Shown in pieces: positions 53,102 through 61,274 of a DNA stretch of 64,000 bases (positions are counted from its first letter, which is position 1; each line of letters starts with the position of its first letter). Made by a program: the position numbers and the translations under genes. Below the pieces are notes generated by a model, which worked only from the letters and a program-made list of their open reading frames with translations, was not told the DNA's origin and did no database searches. This stretch comes from Halomonas litopenaei. GTDB taxonomy: Bacteria > Pseudomonadota > Gammaproteobacteria > Pseudomonadales > Halomonadaceae. The DNA is taken from assembly GCF_017303055.1 (NCBI RefSeq), contig NZ_JAEKJT010000011.1, forward strand, positions 62,001 through 126,000, given 5' to 3'.

Positions 53102-53716
53102 AGACAATCCACTCAGCAGCACGGCCGTCCCCCCACTTCGGCCTTGTGCCTCAAGCCCCGCGCGAATCCCCGCCCGCTCTTCGTCGCTCTTGTTCTGGCT
53201 GGCCTTGTGCTTGCCGCTCAATGACTCCACCACCAACTCTACCCCTACGATGCCTCGCTGCATTTTTTGCAGGTAGTCATGTGGCGCATCGTCGATGCTC
53301 CACGGGTCGTCCCTGGGCTGTTCAAAACGATCCACCAGGTCACGCAGGTGTGAGGCGAACCAATCACCATCTTCGGGAAAGCTCAGCTGGCCTTGCGCGT
53401 GCACCACCTGATAGTTCCAGGTAGGCACCACACGTCCATGAACCTGCTTATCGGGATACCAGCTCGGGGAGATATAGGCATCCGGGCCCTGAAACACCGC
53501 CACCGCGTGCGCCAACCGGCGTTGCCACAGACGATTGCCACGTGCGATGTGCCCTCGCAGTACAGTACCTCCCGACGTCTCCGTGTACAGCAGCGGCAGG
53601 TGGTTGATATGCATACCATCGTCGCCATGGGTCACCAGTGTTGCGAAGGGATGGCGCTGCATCACTGCCACCATGGCGGCATGCTCCGTCATGGTAAAGT
53701 GCTTGGGTTGGTACAT
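53099..53716 (-). CDS. PaiB-type FMN-binding split-barrel protein
   Basis: 205 aa. Homologous in pattern to PaiB of Bacillus and related FMN_bind_2 proteins: MYQPKHFTMTE at the N-terminus, LVTHGDDGMHINHLPLL, GHIARGNRLWQ, YISPSWYPDK, VPTWNYQVVHAQG and the late QRGIVGVELVVESLSGKHKASQNKSDEER segment, ending in S-G-L-S at the MITE boundary. PaiB-like proteins are flavin-binding and described as negative regulators or oxidoreductases; the role here is open. Nearby GNAT genes echo the paiA(GNAT)-paiB pairing, although paiA/paiB orthology is not shown. Confidence 0.88.
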   Translation of the reverse strand: MYQPKHFTMTEHAAMVAVMQRHPFATLVTHGDDGMHINHLPLLYTETSGGTVLRGHIARGNRLWQRRLAHAVAVFQGPDAYISPSWYPDKQVHGRVVPTWNYQVVHAQGQLSFPEDGDWFASHLRDLVDRFEQPRDDPWSIDDAPHDYLQKMQRGIVGVELVVESLSGKHKASQNKSDEERAGIRAGLEAQGRSGGTAVLLSGLS

Positions 53717-53781
53717 AGTTCGTGTGTCCTTGGTAGGGGTATAGAGGCGTCAGGTGTGGAGTGAATGGTGGCGCGTCAGAT

Positions 53782-54543
53782 CTACGCACCACGCTCGACA
53801 ACCGCCTTTGTCATGGCGGACAGTGACCGCTTCTGCCGCCCGTGCTGATCAAAGTTGTCAGCTGCCAGCCACTCACGATAGAGCGGCTCCAGCAGGCGCC
53901 ATTCGTGATCCAGCAGAGAAAACCAGGCGGTGTCGCGATTGCGGCCTGCCACTATCCGGTGCTGGCGAAAGATGCCTTCAAAGGTGAAGCCAAGCCGCTC
54001 GGCGGCACGCCGCGAGGGCGCGTTCAACGCATCGCACTTCCATTCAAGGCGGCGATACCCCAGCGCAAAGGCATGAGCGGCCATCAGTATCAGGGCTTCA
54101 CTGGCCATGCGCGTGCGCGACAGAGCGCGCGAGAAGCTGATGTGTCCCAGCTCGATGGTGCCATGCTCAGGTTCCAGATTGAGCCAGGACGCGGTACCCA
54201 GCGCCTGGCCTGTGTGATGGTCGACGATGGCCACAAACACGGGGTCCGACTGCTTGGCCCGTTGCTCTGCCCAGCGGTAGCAGCCAGCTGCGTCATGGAA
54301 GGGACGCCCGCCCAGGTAGGTCCAGCGCCCGACACCATCGTCTGGATCGCTCGGATCGTTGCCTTTCCAGGCCTCCCACAGCGAGCGCGCGTGACGCTGG
54401 CCATCGAGTCGCTCGACCCGGCATTGCTGACCTTGCAACGCCTCGCCAGAGGGGATTGGACAAGGCCCATTCCAGCCCTTCACCTCGGCACCCACTGGTT
54501 GACCGAAGGCACTTTTACCTTCCCTGCTACCGTCCATCGGCAT
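53782..54543 (-). CDS. GNAT family N-acetyltransferase (RimJ/RimL type)
   Basis: 253 aa starting at ATG 54543, 8 nt after AAGGAG. After a ~40-residue leader the fold matches the RimJ/RimL branch: FVAIVDHHTGQALGTASWLNL (strands 2-4), ELGHISFSRALSRTRMASEALILM carrying the acetyl-CoA loop (here S-R-T-R-M in place of Q-x-x-G-x-G/A), and LEWKCDALNAPSRRAAERLGFTFEGIFRQH. Acceptor unknown. Lies 65 bp from paiB-like gene, same strand. Confidence 0.88.
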   Translation of the reverse strand: MPMDGSREGKSAFGQPVGAEVKGWNGPCPIPSGEALQGQQCRVERLDGQRHARSLWEAWKGNDPSDPDDGVGRWTYLGGRPFHDAAGCYRWAEQRAKQSDPVFVAIVDHHTGQALGTASWLNLEPEHGTIELGHISFSRALSRTRMASEALILMAAHAFALGYRRLEWKCDALNAPSRRAAERLGFTFEGIFRQHRIVAGRNRDTAWFSLLDHEWRLLEPLYREWLAADNFDQHGRQKRSLSAMTKAVVERGA

Positions 54544-54567
54544 AGTTCACTCCTTTCTCTCTTTGCT

Positions 54568-54609
54568 GCCCGAGGGTAGCTGCCTGAGGGTCGCTGCCCG
54601 AGGGTCGCT
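54568..54609. repeat. 14-bp tandem repeat, three copies
   Basis: Three units of GCCCGAGGGTCGCT (first has A for C, second T for C) in the 76-bp gap between the two GNAT genes. Confidence 0.8.
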
Positions 54610-54619
54610 AGCTATGCCA

Positions 54620-55081
54620 TCAAGCGCCGGACGAGGGGGCCAAGGTCAGGGTGTAGCCAAAGAAGGCATCGTTGCGTTGCCAGCCGAGCGCTTCATAAAG
54701 CCGCTGGGCAGTGTGGTTGTGGGTCTGCGTCAGCAGGGTCAATTGGCCAACACCGTGTTCCTCGGCCAACCTGACGGCTGCCTTCATCAACGACCTTCCC
54801 ACCCCCTTGCCACGCCCTTGCGGGGCCACGAAGAGATCGGCAAGCGTCCAGCGTGGACCTAACCGAACCGATGACAGGGTGGGATACAGTTGGACAAAGC
54901 CCGTGAGCCCCCCGTCGGCCTCCCACACCAGAATGCGCGAGTCCGCCAAGGCCAGCCGCGTGGTCAGGAAGTCACGAGCGGCAGCGGGATCACTTGGCTG
55001 GTCGTAGAACACGCGATAGCTGTCGAACAACACAGACAAGCGATCAAGATCCGCCGTTGTGGCGGGACGAATCATCGACAT
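54620..55081 (-). CDS. GNAT family N-acetyltransferase
   Basis: 153 aa from ATG 55081 with GGAGGA 7 nt upstream. Opens M-S-M-I-R-P-A-T-T-A-D-L; the acetyl-CoA pyrophosphate loop is P-Q-G-R-G-K-G-V-G (R/Q-x-x-G-x-G/A), preceded by LADLFV and followed by TLLTQTHNHTAQRLYEALGW. Acceptor unknown. Divergent from the MocR-type regulator across 88 bp, the usual arrangement of a MocR regulator and its target. Confidence 0.9.
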   Translation of the reverse strand: MSMIRPATTADLDRLSVLFDSYRVFYDQPSDPAAARDFLTTRLALADSRILVWEADGGLTGFVQLYPTLSSVRLGPRWTLADLFVAPQGRGKGVGRSLMKAAVRLAEEHGVGQLTLLTQTHNHTAQRLYEALGWQRNDAFFGYTLTLAPSSGA

Positions 55082-55169
55082 GTGACTTCCTCCAGAGGTG
55101 ACAGACCCTGAGTGTGAGAGCATAGTGGTTCTACTTGAAGCACCAGTTACGAATAAATTGAGGGAACCA

Positions 55170-56672
55170 GTGAGCCACTCATCGTCCCATGCCTCGTGGG
55201 TTATCGAGGCCCTGGCACTGACGTTTGCCACAGATGCGGAGGGTACGCTTTCTCATCGGCTGTATATGGCACTGCGCAACTGGATCGTCCAGGGAGACCT
55301 CCCCCAGGGCTGCGCCTTGCCATCGTCGCGCCGACTGGCTTCAACTCTGGGGATGGGACGCAACACCGTTCTGGCCGCGGTGGAGCGGCTCAGCGCCGAG
55401 GGTTTTGTGGTGTCTCGACCGGGAGCGGGCCTTTACGTGGCGCGTCTCGACCTGCACGACGCCTGGCCACGAGACGTCGATGTTGCCGCCTCCCTCCCCT
55501 CCTCAGAACCGACAGCCATCCCCTACTCCAACCGCGGTCAACAGCTGCTGGCCAGCTGCGGTGCCATGGACGGGCAGCGCCGGGCCTTTACCCCCGGGAT
55601 GCCGGCCATCGACCAGTTTCCCCGAGAGCTGTGGCAACGCTTGCTCAAGCGACACCAGCACCGTGCCGATGACGATGTCTTTGGCTACGCCACAGGAGGT
55701 GGCCACGGGCCGCTACGGGAGGCATTGTGCGACTACTTGCGGTTGTCACGCTCGGTGCGCTGCCACCCACATCAGATCCTGATCACCCAGGGCGCTCAGC
55801 AAGCGTTCGAGCTAGTGACACGGCTGTTGGCAGACCCAGGCGACCGGGCCTGGGTCGAAGACCCCGGCTACGCGGGGGCCAAGGCGTGCTTCGCCTCATC
55901 GGGACTCGAGCTGACGCCCATCCCGGTGGACGATGAGGGCCTAAAGACTGACGCGGCGGACAGCGCCAAGCCCCCTCGCCTGATCTATGCAACACCGTCC
56001 CATCAGTACCCCAGCGGTGCGACCATGAGCATGGCCCGGCGACTGGCGCTGCTCGAGTGCGCCCGACGCCATGGCGCCTACATCATCGAAGATGACTATG
56101 ACAGCGAGTTTCGCTACACCACTCCTCCGTTGGCATCACTGCAGGGGCTCGCCGGAGGAGACCCGGTCATCTATGTAGGAACCTTCAGCAAGGTGCTCTA
56201 CCCAGGTCTGCGGCTTGGCTATCTGGTCCTGCCGGAGCCGCTGTTCGATGACTTTCGACGGGCCAACGCGAGACTGCACCGGGAAGGACAATATGTGGCC
56301 CAGGCGGCGCTGGCCGACTTTATCAAGGAGGGGCACTTCTCTCGCCATGTTGCCCGCATGCGGCGCTGCTACCGTGAACGCCAGGCCTGCCTGCGACAGG
56401 CCTTGGCCCCCGCCGTGGCGTCAGGCCTGTCACTGTCATCGGGGCAATCAGGCATGCACCTGGTGGCCCATCTCGATTCGGTGGCTCAGGAGCAACAGCT
56501 GATACGTCGTGCACATGAGGCAGGCATTACGTTATCCGCACTGTCCGATCACTATCTCTGTGCATCACCCAGGGCGGGGCTGGTACTTGGCTACGCGGGA
56601 TCTACACCGGTACAGCTAGAGCAGGCCGGGAGCTGGCTGGCAACAGCCTGGCTAGCGCAGCGCGGGGGGTAA
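55170..56672 (+). CDS. MocR/PdxR-family transcriptional regulator (GntR HTH plus aminotransferase domain)
   Basis: 500 aa from a GTG at 55170 preceded by GAGGG; the earlier in-frame codons overlap the intergenic control region. N-terminal GntR winged helix (about 24-92; ALPSSRRLASTLGMGRNTVLAAVERLSAEGF), then a type-I aminotransferase-fold domain with PLP features YATGGGHGPLREAL, N/D-type E-D-D-Y-D-S-E-F-R-Y and the Schiff-base lysine K341 in T-F-S-K-V-L-Y-P-G-L-R. Such regulators sense PLP or amino compounds. A TGGT-N12-ACCA dyad near 55125-55145 in the divergent gap may be its operator, and the facing GNAT gene its target. Confidence 0.92.
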   Translation: MSHSSSHASWVIEALALTFATDAEGTLSHRLYMALRNWIVQGDLPQGCALPSSRRLASTLGMGRNTVLAAVERLSAEGFVVSRPGAGLYVARLDLHDAWPRDVDVAASLPSSEPTAIPYSNRGQQLLASCGAMDGQRRAFTPGMPAIDQFPRELWQRLLKRHQHRADDDVFGYATGGGHGPLREALCDYLRLSRSVRCHPHQILITQGAQQAFELVTRLLADPGDRAWVEDPGYAGAKACFASSGLELTPIPVDDEGLKTDAADSAKPPRLIYATPSHQYPSGATMSMARRLALLECARRHGAYIIEDDYDSEFRYTTPPLASLQGLAGGDPVIYVGTFSKVLYPGLRLGYLVLPEPLFDDFRRANARLHREGQYVAQAALADFIKEGHFSRHVARMRRCYRERQACLRQALAPAVASGLSLSSGQSGMHLVAHLDSVAQEQQLIRRAHEAGITLSALSDHYLCASPRAGLVLGYAGSTPVQLEQAGSWLATAWLAQRGG

Positions 56673-56712
56673 GCCAGCAACCACGGGCTCCGCCGCTCCC
56701 TAGCCAACAACG

Positions 56713-56738
56713 AAAAAGGGCACCCCTTAGGGGTGCCC
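56713..56738 (-). terminator. Intrinsic terminator of tctCBA
   Basis: 9-bp perfect stem GGGCACCCC / GGGGTGCCC with a 3-nt loop; on the minus strand it is followed by TTTTT. About 50 bp after the tctA stop. It may also serve the convergent regulator. Confidence 0.88.
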
Positions 56739-56789
56739 AACAACGTCAATCGACCAATACGCACTACCGGGGTGTCTTCTTTCTGCCCT

Positions 56790-58313
56790 TCAATCGCCCG
56801 GCGTGGTATGGGCCGTCTTGACCGCCATCCGCTTTCTGAGGATGGGACCCACGATATACGGCAGGATCAGGCCAATACCGGCGAACAGCCACAGACCGAT
56901 GGCCAGACCGCTGTCCCACAGGATCGTCCAGTCACCGTCAGAGATATCCATGGCATGACGCAGGTTCTTCTCCATTTCCGGACCCAGCAGCAAGCCCAGG
57001 ATGACCGGTACCAAAGGTATCTCGAGCTTGCGCAGGACATAGCCACCGACCCCAAAGGCCACCATGAAGTACAGATCGAAGGTGGTGTTGGAAATCGAGT
57101 AGATCCCCACGAAGGCCACCATGGTCACGATCGGCAGCAGGTACATCGGCGGCACCGATAGCAGCTTCACGAAGATGCCCACCAGCGGGATGTTCAGCAC
57201 CAGCAGCAGGAAGTTACCGATCAGCAGCGCGGCGATGACGCCCCAGACGATATCGGCGTTCTGGGTGAACATCAGCGGACCAGGGGTGATGTTCAGGGAA
57301 ATCAGCAGCGCCAGCAGTACCGCAGTGGTGCCGCTTCCCGGCACACCGAGGGTCAACATCGGCACCAGGGCGCCGCTGGAAGCCCCGTTGTTACCGGCTT
57401 CAGGGCCTGCCACACCGCGCGGGTCGCCCTCACCGAAGTAGCCCTTCTTGCCCACCACCTTCTTCTCGAGGGTGTAGCCGATAAAGCTGCCCAACGAGGC
57501 ACCGGCACCTGGCAGCACGCCAGCGATGAAGCCCAGGATGCCGCCGCGAATGCTCGAGGGCATGATGCCCTTGATGTCTGCCCAGCTCAGCTTGAGCTTA
57601 TTGACCTTGATAAGCTTCTGACCTTTACCGACACGGTCCTCGATAAAGAACAGCAGTTCCGAGATGGCAAACAGGCCAACGATGGCGATGATGAAGTCGA
57701 CGCCCTCGAACAGCTCCAGGGTGCCGAAGGTGTAGCGCTGAACACCGGTGTTATCGATACCGATCGTCGCAATCATCAGACCGATACAGGCTGCCACGAC
57801 GGTCTTCATCGGGTTCTTGCCAGTGATGCCGCCCAGGGTCGCAAAGGCCAGCAGGAACAGGGCGAAGTACTCCGCAGGTCCGAAGGTCAGAGCGAAGTCG
57901 GCCAGCACCGGCGCCAGCAGGATCAGTCCCACGGTGGCGATCAGGCTGCCCATGAAGGACGCCACCGCAGAGATGGCCAGAGCCTCGGCCGCCTTGCCCT
58001 TCTGCGCCATGGGATAGCCATCGAGGCAGGTCATCATGGCCGGTTCGTCACCGGGAATATTCAACAGGATCGATGAGATACGCCCGCCATACATGGCCCC
58101 GGCGTATACCGCGGTCAGCATGATCAGGGCCGTTTCCGGCTTCAAGCCAAGGGTGAACGCCAGCGGAATCAGGATCGCCACGCCATTGGCCGGACCAAGT
58201 CCAGGCAGGGCCCCGATCAGGGTACCGAGAAAGGCACCCAGCAGAGCAAACATCAGGTTATGAGGCGCGAGAGCGACCCCAAAACCATCGATCAGGTAGC
58301 CAAGGGTTTCCAT
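56790..58313 (-). CDS. tctA: Tripartite tricarboxylate transporter, large permease subunit TctA
   Basis: 507 aa with about twelve membrane segments. TctA signatures: GALPGLGPANGVAILIPLAF near residue 38, the AGAMYGGRISSILLNIPGDEPAMMTC stretch near 70-95, and a repeat in the second half (FIAGVLPGAGASLGSFIGYTLEKK; NNGASSGALVPMLTLGVPGSGTTAVLLALL). It forms the sodium- or proton-coupled channel working with TctB and binding protein TctC. Starts in the tctB stop (TGATG). Confidence 0.95.
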   Translation of the reverse strand: METLGYLIDGFGVALAPHNLMFALLGAFLGTLIGALPGLGPANGVAILIPLAFTLGLKPETALIMLTAVYAGAMYGGRISSILLNIPGDEPAMMTCLDGYPMAQKGKAAEALAISAVASFMGSLIATVGLILLAPVLADFALTFGPAEYFALFLLAFATLGGITGKNPMKTVVAACIGLMIATIGIDNTGVQRYTFGTLELFEGVDFIIAIVGLFAISELLFFIEDRVGKGQKLIKVNKLKLSWADIKGIMPSSIRGGILGFIAGVLPGAGASLGSFIGYTLEKKVVGKKGYFGEGDPRGVAGPEAGNNGASSGALVPMLTLGVPGSGTTAVLLALLISLNITPGPLMFTQNADIVWGVIAALLIGNFLLLVLNIPLVGIFVKLLSVPPMYLLPIVTMVAFVGIYSISNTTFDLYFMVAFGVGGYVLRKLEIPLVPVILGLLLGPEMEKNLRHAMDISDGDWTILWDSGLAIGLWLFAGIGLILPYIVGPILRKRMAVKTAHTTPGD

Positions 58314-58768
58314 CAGCCCACCTCCAGGAAGGACAGCACGCCCAGAGGCAGGGGCAGGTCCAGCGCAAAGTTAAAGATCAGATACACCGCGACACCGGAG
58401 ATGCCACCCACCAGGTATGCCTTGCCGGGACGCGCGCCCATGCGCCAGCACAAGGTACCGACCGCCAGCAACGTCGACAGGATGAAGCCCAACGGCTGCA
58501 GCAGGCCGGCGTAAAGTACCAGCACAACCAGTGCGATGATCAGCTCGACACCCGTACGACTCCACGGCCAGGCATTGTCCGGGTCAGGGCGCACCACCAT
58601 ATAAAGGCTGGAAAGACCCAGCACTACCGCCAGCAGGTAGGGAAAGGTCTCGGGGCCGACCGCTTCGGCCCCACCAAACGGCTCGGGAAACTGGGAAGCG
58701 CCCCAGCCGTACGCGACGGCCAGGACGATCATCAAGACCCCGAAGATGCGGTCGTTGAACATGCTCAT
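58313..58768 (-). CDS. tctB: Tripartite tricarboxylate transporter, small permease subunit TctB
   Basis: 151 aa with four hydrophobic segments, usual for TctB. N-terminal F-N-D-R-I-F-G-V-L, then FPEPFGGAEAVGPETFPYLLAV, typical of the family (P-G-x-FP). Overlaps tctC upstream (ATGA) and tctA downstream (TGATG). Poorly conserved family, assigned by position and topology. Confidence 0.9.
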   Translation of the reverse strand: MSMFNDRIFGVLMIVLAVAYGWGASQFPEPFGGAEAVGPETFPYLLAVVLGLSSLYMVVRPDPDNAWPWSRTGVELIIALVVLVLYAGLLQPLGFILSTLLAVGTLCWRMGARPGKAYLVGGISGVAVYLIFNFALDLPLPLGVLSFLEVG

Positions 58769-59754
58769 TGCTGAATCAGTCCGATGTCTTTGGAGAGCTG
58801 GTTGATGTCGGCGATCTGATCCTTGACGAAGGTTTCAAATTCCGCCGCGCTCATGTGGAAAGGCATCAGGCCGTTGCTTTCCATCACGTCCTTCCACTCT
58901 TGGCTCTGGTAAATGGTGTCCATGGCATCGACCCAATACTGCTTGGCGTCGTCGGAGATATCAGCCGGCATGTAGAAGCCACGCCAGTTGGGGCCCACCG
59001 CATCGATGCCCTGCTCCTTGGCGGTCGGAATATCACTGAATTCCCCCGGCAGCCGCTCATCGGACAGCACCGCCACGACGCGCAGGTCACCGGACTCCAT
59101 AAAGCCCTGGGCTTCGGTAATGTCACCGGTGAAGGCGTCGACGTGGCCACCGACGACCTGAGTCATGGCTTCGCCACCGTTGTTGTACGACAGGTACGGA
59201 ATGCGCGGCAGGCTCTCGACGCCAGCTGCCTGTGCCGCGATCAACACCTTGAGGTGATCCCAGCCACCCTTGGCGCTACCGCCTGCAAACTTGACCGAGC
59301 GGGGATCTTCCTTCAGCGCGTCCATGATGGCGTTGAGGTCCTGGTACTCGCTATCAGCACTCACCGCGATAACGCCGTAGTCGGCACCCAGCGCACCGAC
59401 CCAGTTGACCATGTCAGCGGTCATGCCCGGGAACTGGCCCTGGGCCAGACGCGTCGTCGTCGCGGTCGATGCCGCCACCAGCAGCTGCTCATCCCCTGCG
59501 CGCTTGCTCACGGTGTGGGCGTAAGCCACACCGCCGCCAGCGCCCGCCATGTTGACGGTCTGGACGCCACGGGGCACCAGATCCAGCTCCTCCAGCACCG
59601 TACCGACGCTGCGGCAGGTGAAGTCCCAGCCACCACCCGGATCCGCCGGCGCCAGACACTCCACCTTGCCCTCTGGCTCAAAGGCAGCAGCAGAACCGGC
59701 GGCGCCGGTGATGGCAGCAATGGCAATCCATTTGACTGGCGTGTTCATGGACAT
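58765..59754 (-). CDS. tctC: Tripartite tricarboxylate transporter substrate-binding protein TctC
   Basis: 329 aa, GAGGG 8 nt before ATG 59754. Signal peptide cut near A-A-A-F, then CLAPADPGGGWDFTCRSVGTVL (the P-G-G-x-x-D ligand-binding loop), NMAGAGGGVAYAHTV and WVGALGADYGVIAVSADS, the TctC fold. Two Cys (in ECLAP and FTCRS) may form a disulfide. Likely binds a di- or tricarboxylate in the periplasm; the exact acid is unknown. First gene of the operon, facing the regulatory operon. Confidence 0.93.
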   Translation of the reverse strand: MSMNTPVKWIAIAAITGAAGSAAAFEPEGKVECLAPADPGGGWDFTCRSVGTVLEELDLVPRGVQTVNMAGAGGGVAYAHTVSKRAGDEQLLVAASTATTTRLAQGQFPGMTADMVNWVGALGADYGVIAVSADSEYQDLNAIMDALKEDPRSVKFAGGSAKGGWDHLKVLIAAQAAGVESLPRIPYLSYNNGGEAMTQVVGGHVDAFTGDITEAQGFMESGDLRVVAVLSDERLPGEFSDIPTAKEQGIDAVGPNWRGFYMPADISDDAKQYWVDAMDTIYQSQEWKDVMESNGLMPFHMSAAEFETFVKDQIADINQLSKDIGLIQQ

Positions 59755-59866
59755 GAGATAGCCCTCTGTTGTTGTCGGGTGAGCGATGTCACCGCTGATG
59801 ACATCTGGTCACGGTTGACGCCGGGATGACGTCTGAAAAAGGTCCTTGTTGGGAGCTGACGCCTAG

Positions 59867-59882
59867 CTTACAATTCTGTAAG
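59867..59882. promoter_or_regulatory. Palindrome in the tctC/iclR divergent region
   Basis: CTTACA-ATTC-TGTAAG, perfect 6-bp arms, between the divergent tctC and IclR-type genes; followed directly by GGCA-GAA-TGCC (59882-59892). Candidate operator for the IclR-type or TctD-like regulator. Confidence 0.45.
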
Positions 59883-60012
59883 GCAGAATGCCGTTCCCTT
59901 GGGTGGAAAGCTAAGCCCGTGCCGTTCCGCGGTCAACGCGCAAAGGCACAATTCCGACCAAAGTTGAATGCAAGACGCATCGCGTTATTGCCACAAAAGG
60001 AATGTCCCAGCC

Positions 60013-60615
60013 ATGGCACAGGATCGCGTTGAAGCCGTCGAAAGAGCCCTATCGGTGCTGAACGTCTTCGATACACCCCAGGAGAGTTTCAGCCTGGCAG
60101 AGCTCGCCGAGGCGACGGGCTATTACAAGAGCACCCTGCTGCGACTGCTGGCATCTCTTGAGCGTTTCGACTACACACAACGTGGCAGCGATGGTCGTTG
60201 GCGGATCGGCAGTGCGCCGGTGCGACTAGCCCGCAGACACGCCCCCAGCCGTGAGCTCGCTGCTCAGGTACAACCTTGGCTTGACGAGCTATCCCTCGAG
60301 CTTGGCGAGACCGCCAGCTTGCTCGAGATGATCGATGGCATCGTCCAATGCCGATTGGCGGCGCGGCCCGACCACAGCCTGCGTCACGATCTATTGCCAG
60401 GCCATCAATGGCCTGCGCCATCCCCCAGCGACCCGTGCGCGGAGATGCCAGGGGGAATCATGGTCTGCCGTCCTCTCGAGCTGGTGGACCAGCCAGCCAT
60501 GTGGCTGGCCGTATCCGGCCCCAACGGGCGTGTGAATGAAGATCAGGCCACACTCAGGCTGGATCAGGCGGTCAAGGCACTGACCGCGGGACATGATCAT
60601 GACGGGAGACACTGA
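60013..60615 (+). CDS. IclR-type transcriptional regulator, short
   Basis: 200 aa from ATG 60013. The N-terminal winged helix (about 3-70) is clearly IclR: VEAVERALSVLNVFDTPQESFSLAELAEATGYYKSTLLRLLASLE. The effector part is only about 130 residues, against 170-180 normally, and lacks a recognisable second half, so ligand binding may differ or be lost. Its stop overlaps the start of the response-regulator gene (TGATG). It probably controls the divergent tctCBA. Confidence 0.8.
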   Translation: MAQDRVEAVERALSVLNVFDTPQESFSLAELAEATGYYKSTLLRLLASLERFDYTQRGSDGRWRIGSAPVRLARRHAPSRELAAQVQPWLDELSLELGETASLLEMIDGIVQCRLAARPDHSLRHDLLPGHQWPAPSPSDPCAEMPGGIMVCRPLELVDQPAMWLAVSGPNGRVNEDQATLRLDQAVKALTAGHDHDGRH

Positions 60616-61274
60616 TGACGCTGCTGCTGGTGGAAGACGACAGGTTGCTGGCTGAGACATTGGTCGATGCACTGGGCATCGGCGGCCAAGACGTCCACCA
60701 CCTGGACAACGGTGATACGGCCTACGCCCTGCTGAAACGACAGCACGACTACGAATTGATCCTGCTTGACCTCAATCTTCCCGGGCGCGGGGGACTCGAC
60801 GTACTCGAAGCCCTGAGAGCACATGATACCGTCACGCCTGTGCTGATACTCACGGCTCGCGGGGCCGTCGAAGACCGAGTTCGCGGGCTGGATCTTGGCG
60901 CGGACGACTACCTTGCCAAGCCTTTCTCGCTGGAAGAGCTGGAGGCCAGAGTGCGCGCGCTGCTGCGACGCAGAGCGCCATCTGGGCTGATGACCGTGGG
61001 AGAACTCGGTTTTGACAGCCTGGCGCAGCGTTTCACCCTGGGCGACGAGGCGCTCGCCCTGCCCCCGCGCGAGCAGCGACTGCTGGGCTGTCTGATGCGC
61101 CATGCAGGCCAGCCGGTGGACAAGGCGACCCTGGTCCATGAAGCCTTTGGCGATGAGGAGCTGGGCGACAACGCCGTCGAGGTGTACGTGCATCGTCTAC
61201 GCAAGCGACTTCACGGCCACCAGGTGACGCTGCGTACCGTGCGAGGACTGGGCTATCTACTGGAAGCCTCATGA
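60615..61274 (+). CDS. tctD: TctD-like response regulator
   Basis: 219 aa. Receiver with E7/D8/D9 pocket, D52 (LILLDLNLP), T80 and K102 (ADDYLAKPF), followed by an OmpR-type winged helix with LPPREQRLLGCLMRHAGQPVDKATL and VEVYVHRLRKRL. Highest resemblance is to TctD/QseB. Overlaps IclR (TGATG) and the kinase (ATGA), and faces tctCBA, so transporter expression is the likely target. Confidence 0.88.
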   Translation: MTLLLVEDDRLLAETLVDALGIGGQDVHHLDNGDTAYALLKRQHDYELILLDLNLPGRGGLDVLEALRAHDTVTPVLILTARGAVEDRVRGLDLGADDYLAKPFSLEELEARVRALLRRRAPSGLMTVGELGFDSLAQRFTLGDEALALPPREQRLLGCLMRHAGQPVDKATLVHEAFGDEELGDNAVEVYVHRLRKRLHGHQVTLRTVRGLGYLLEAS

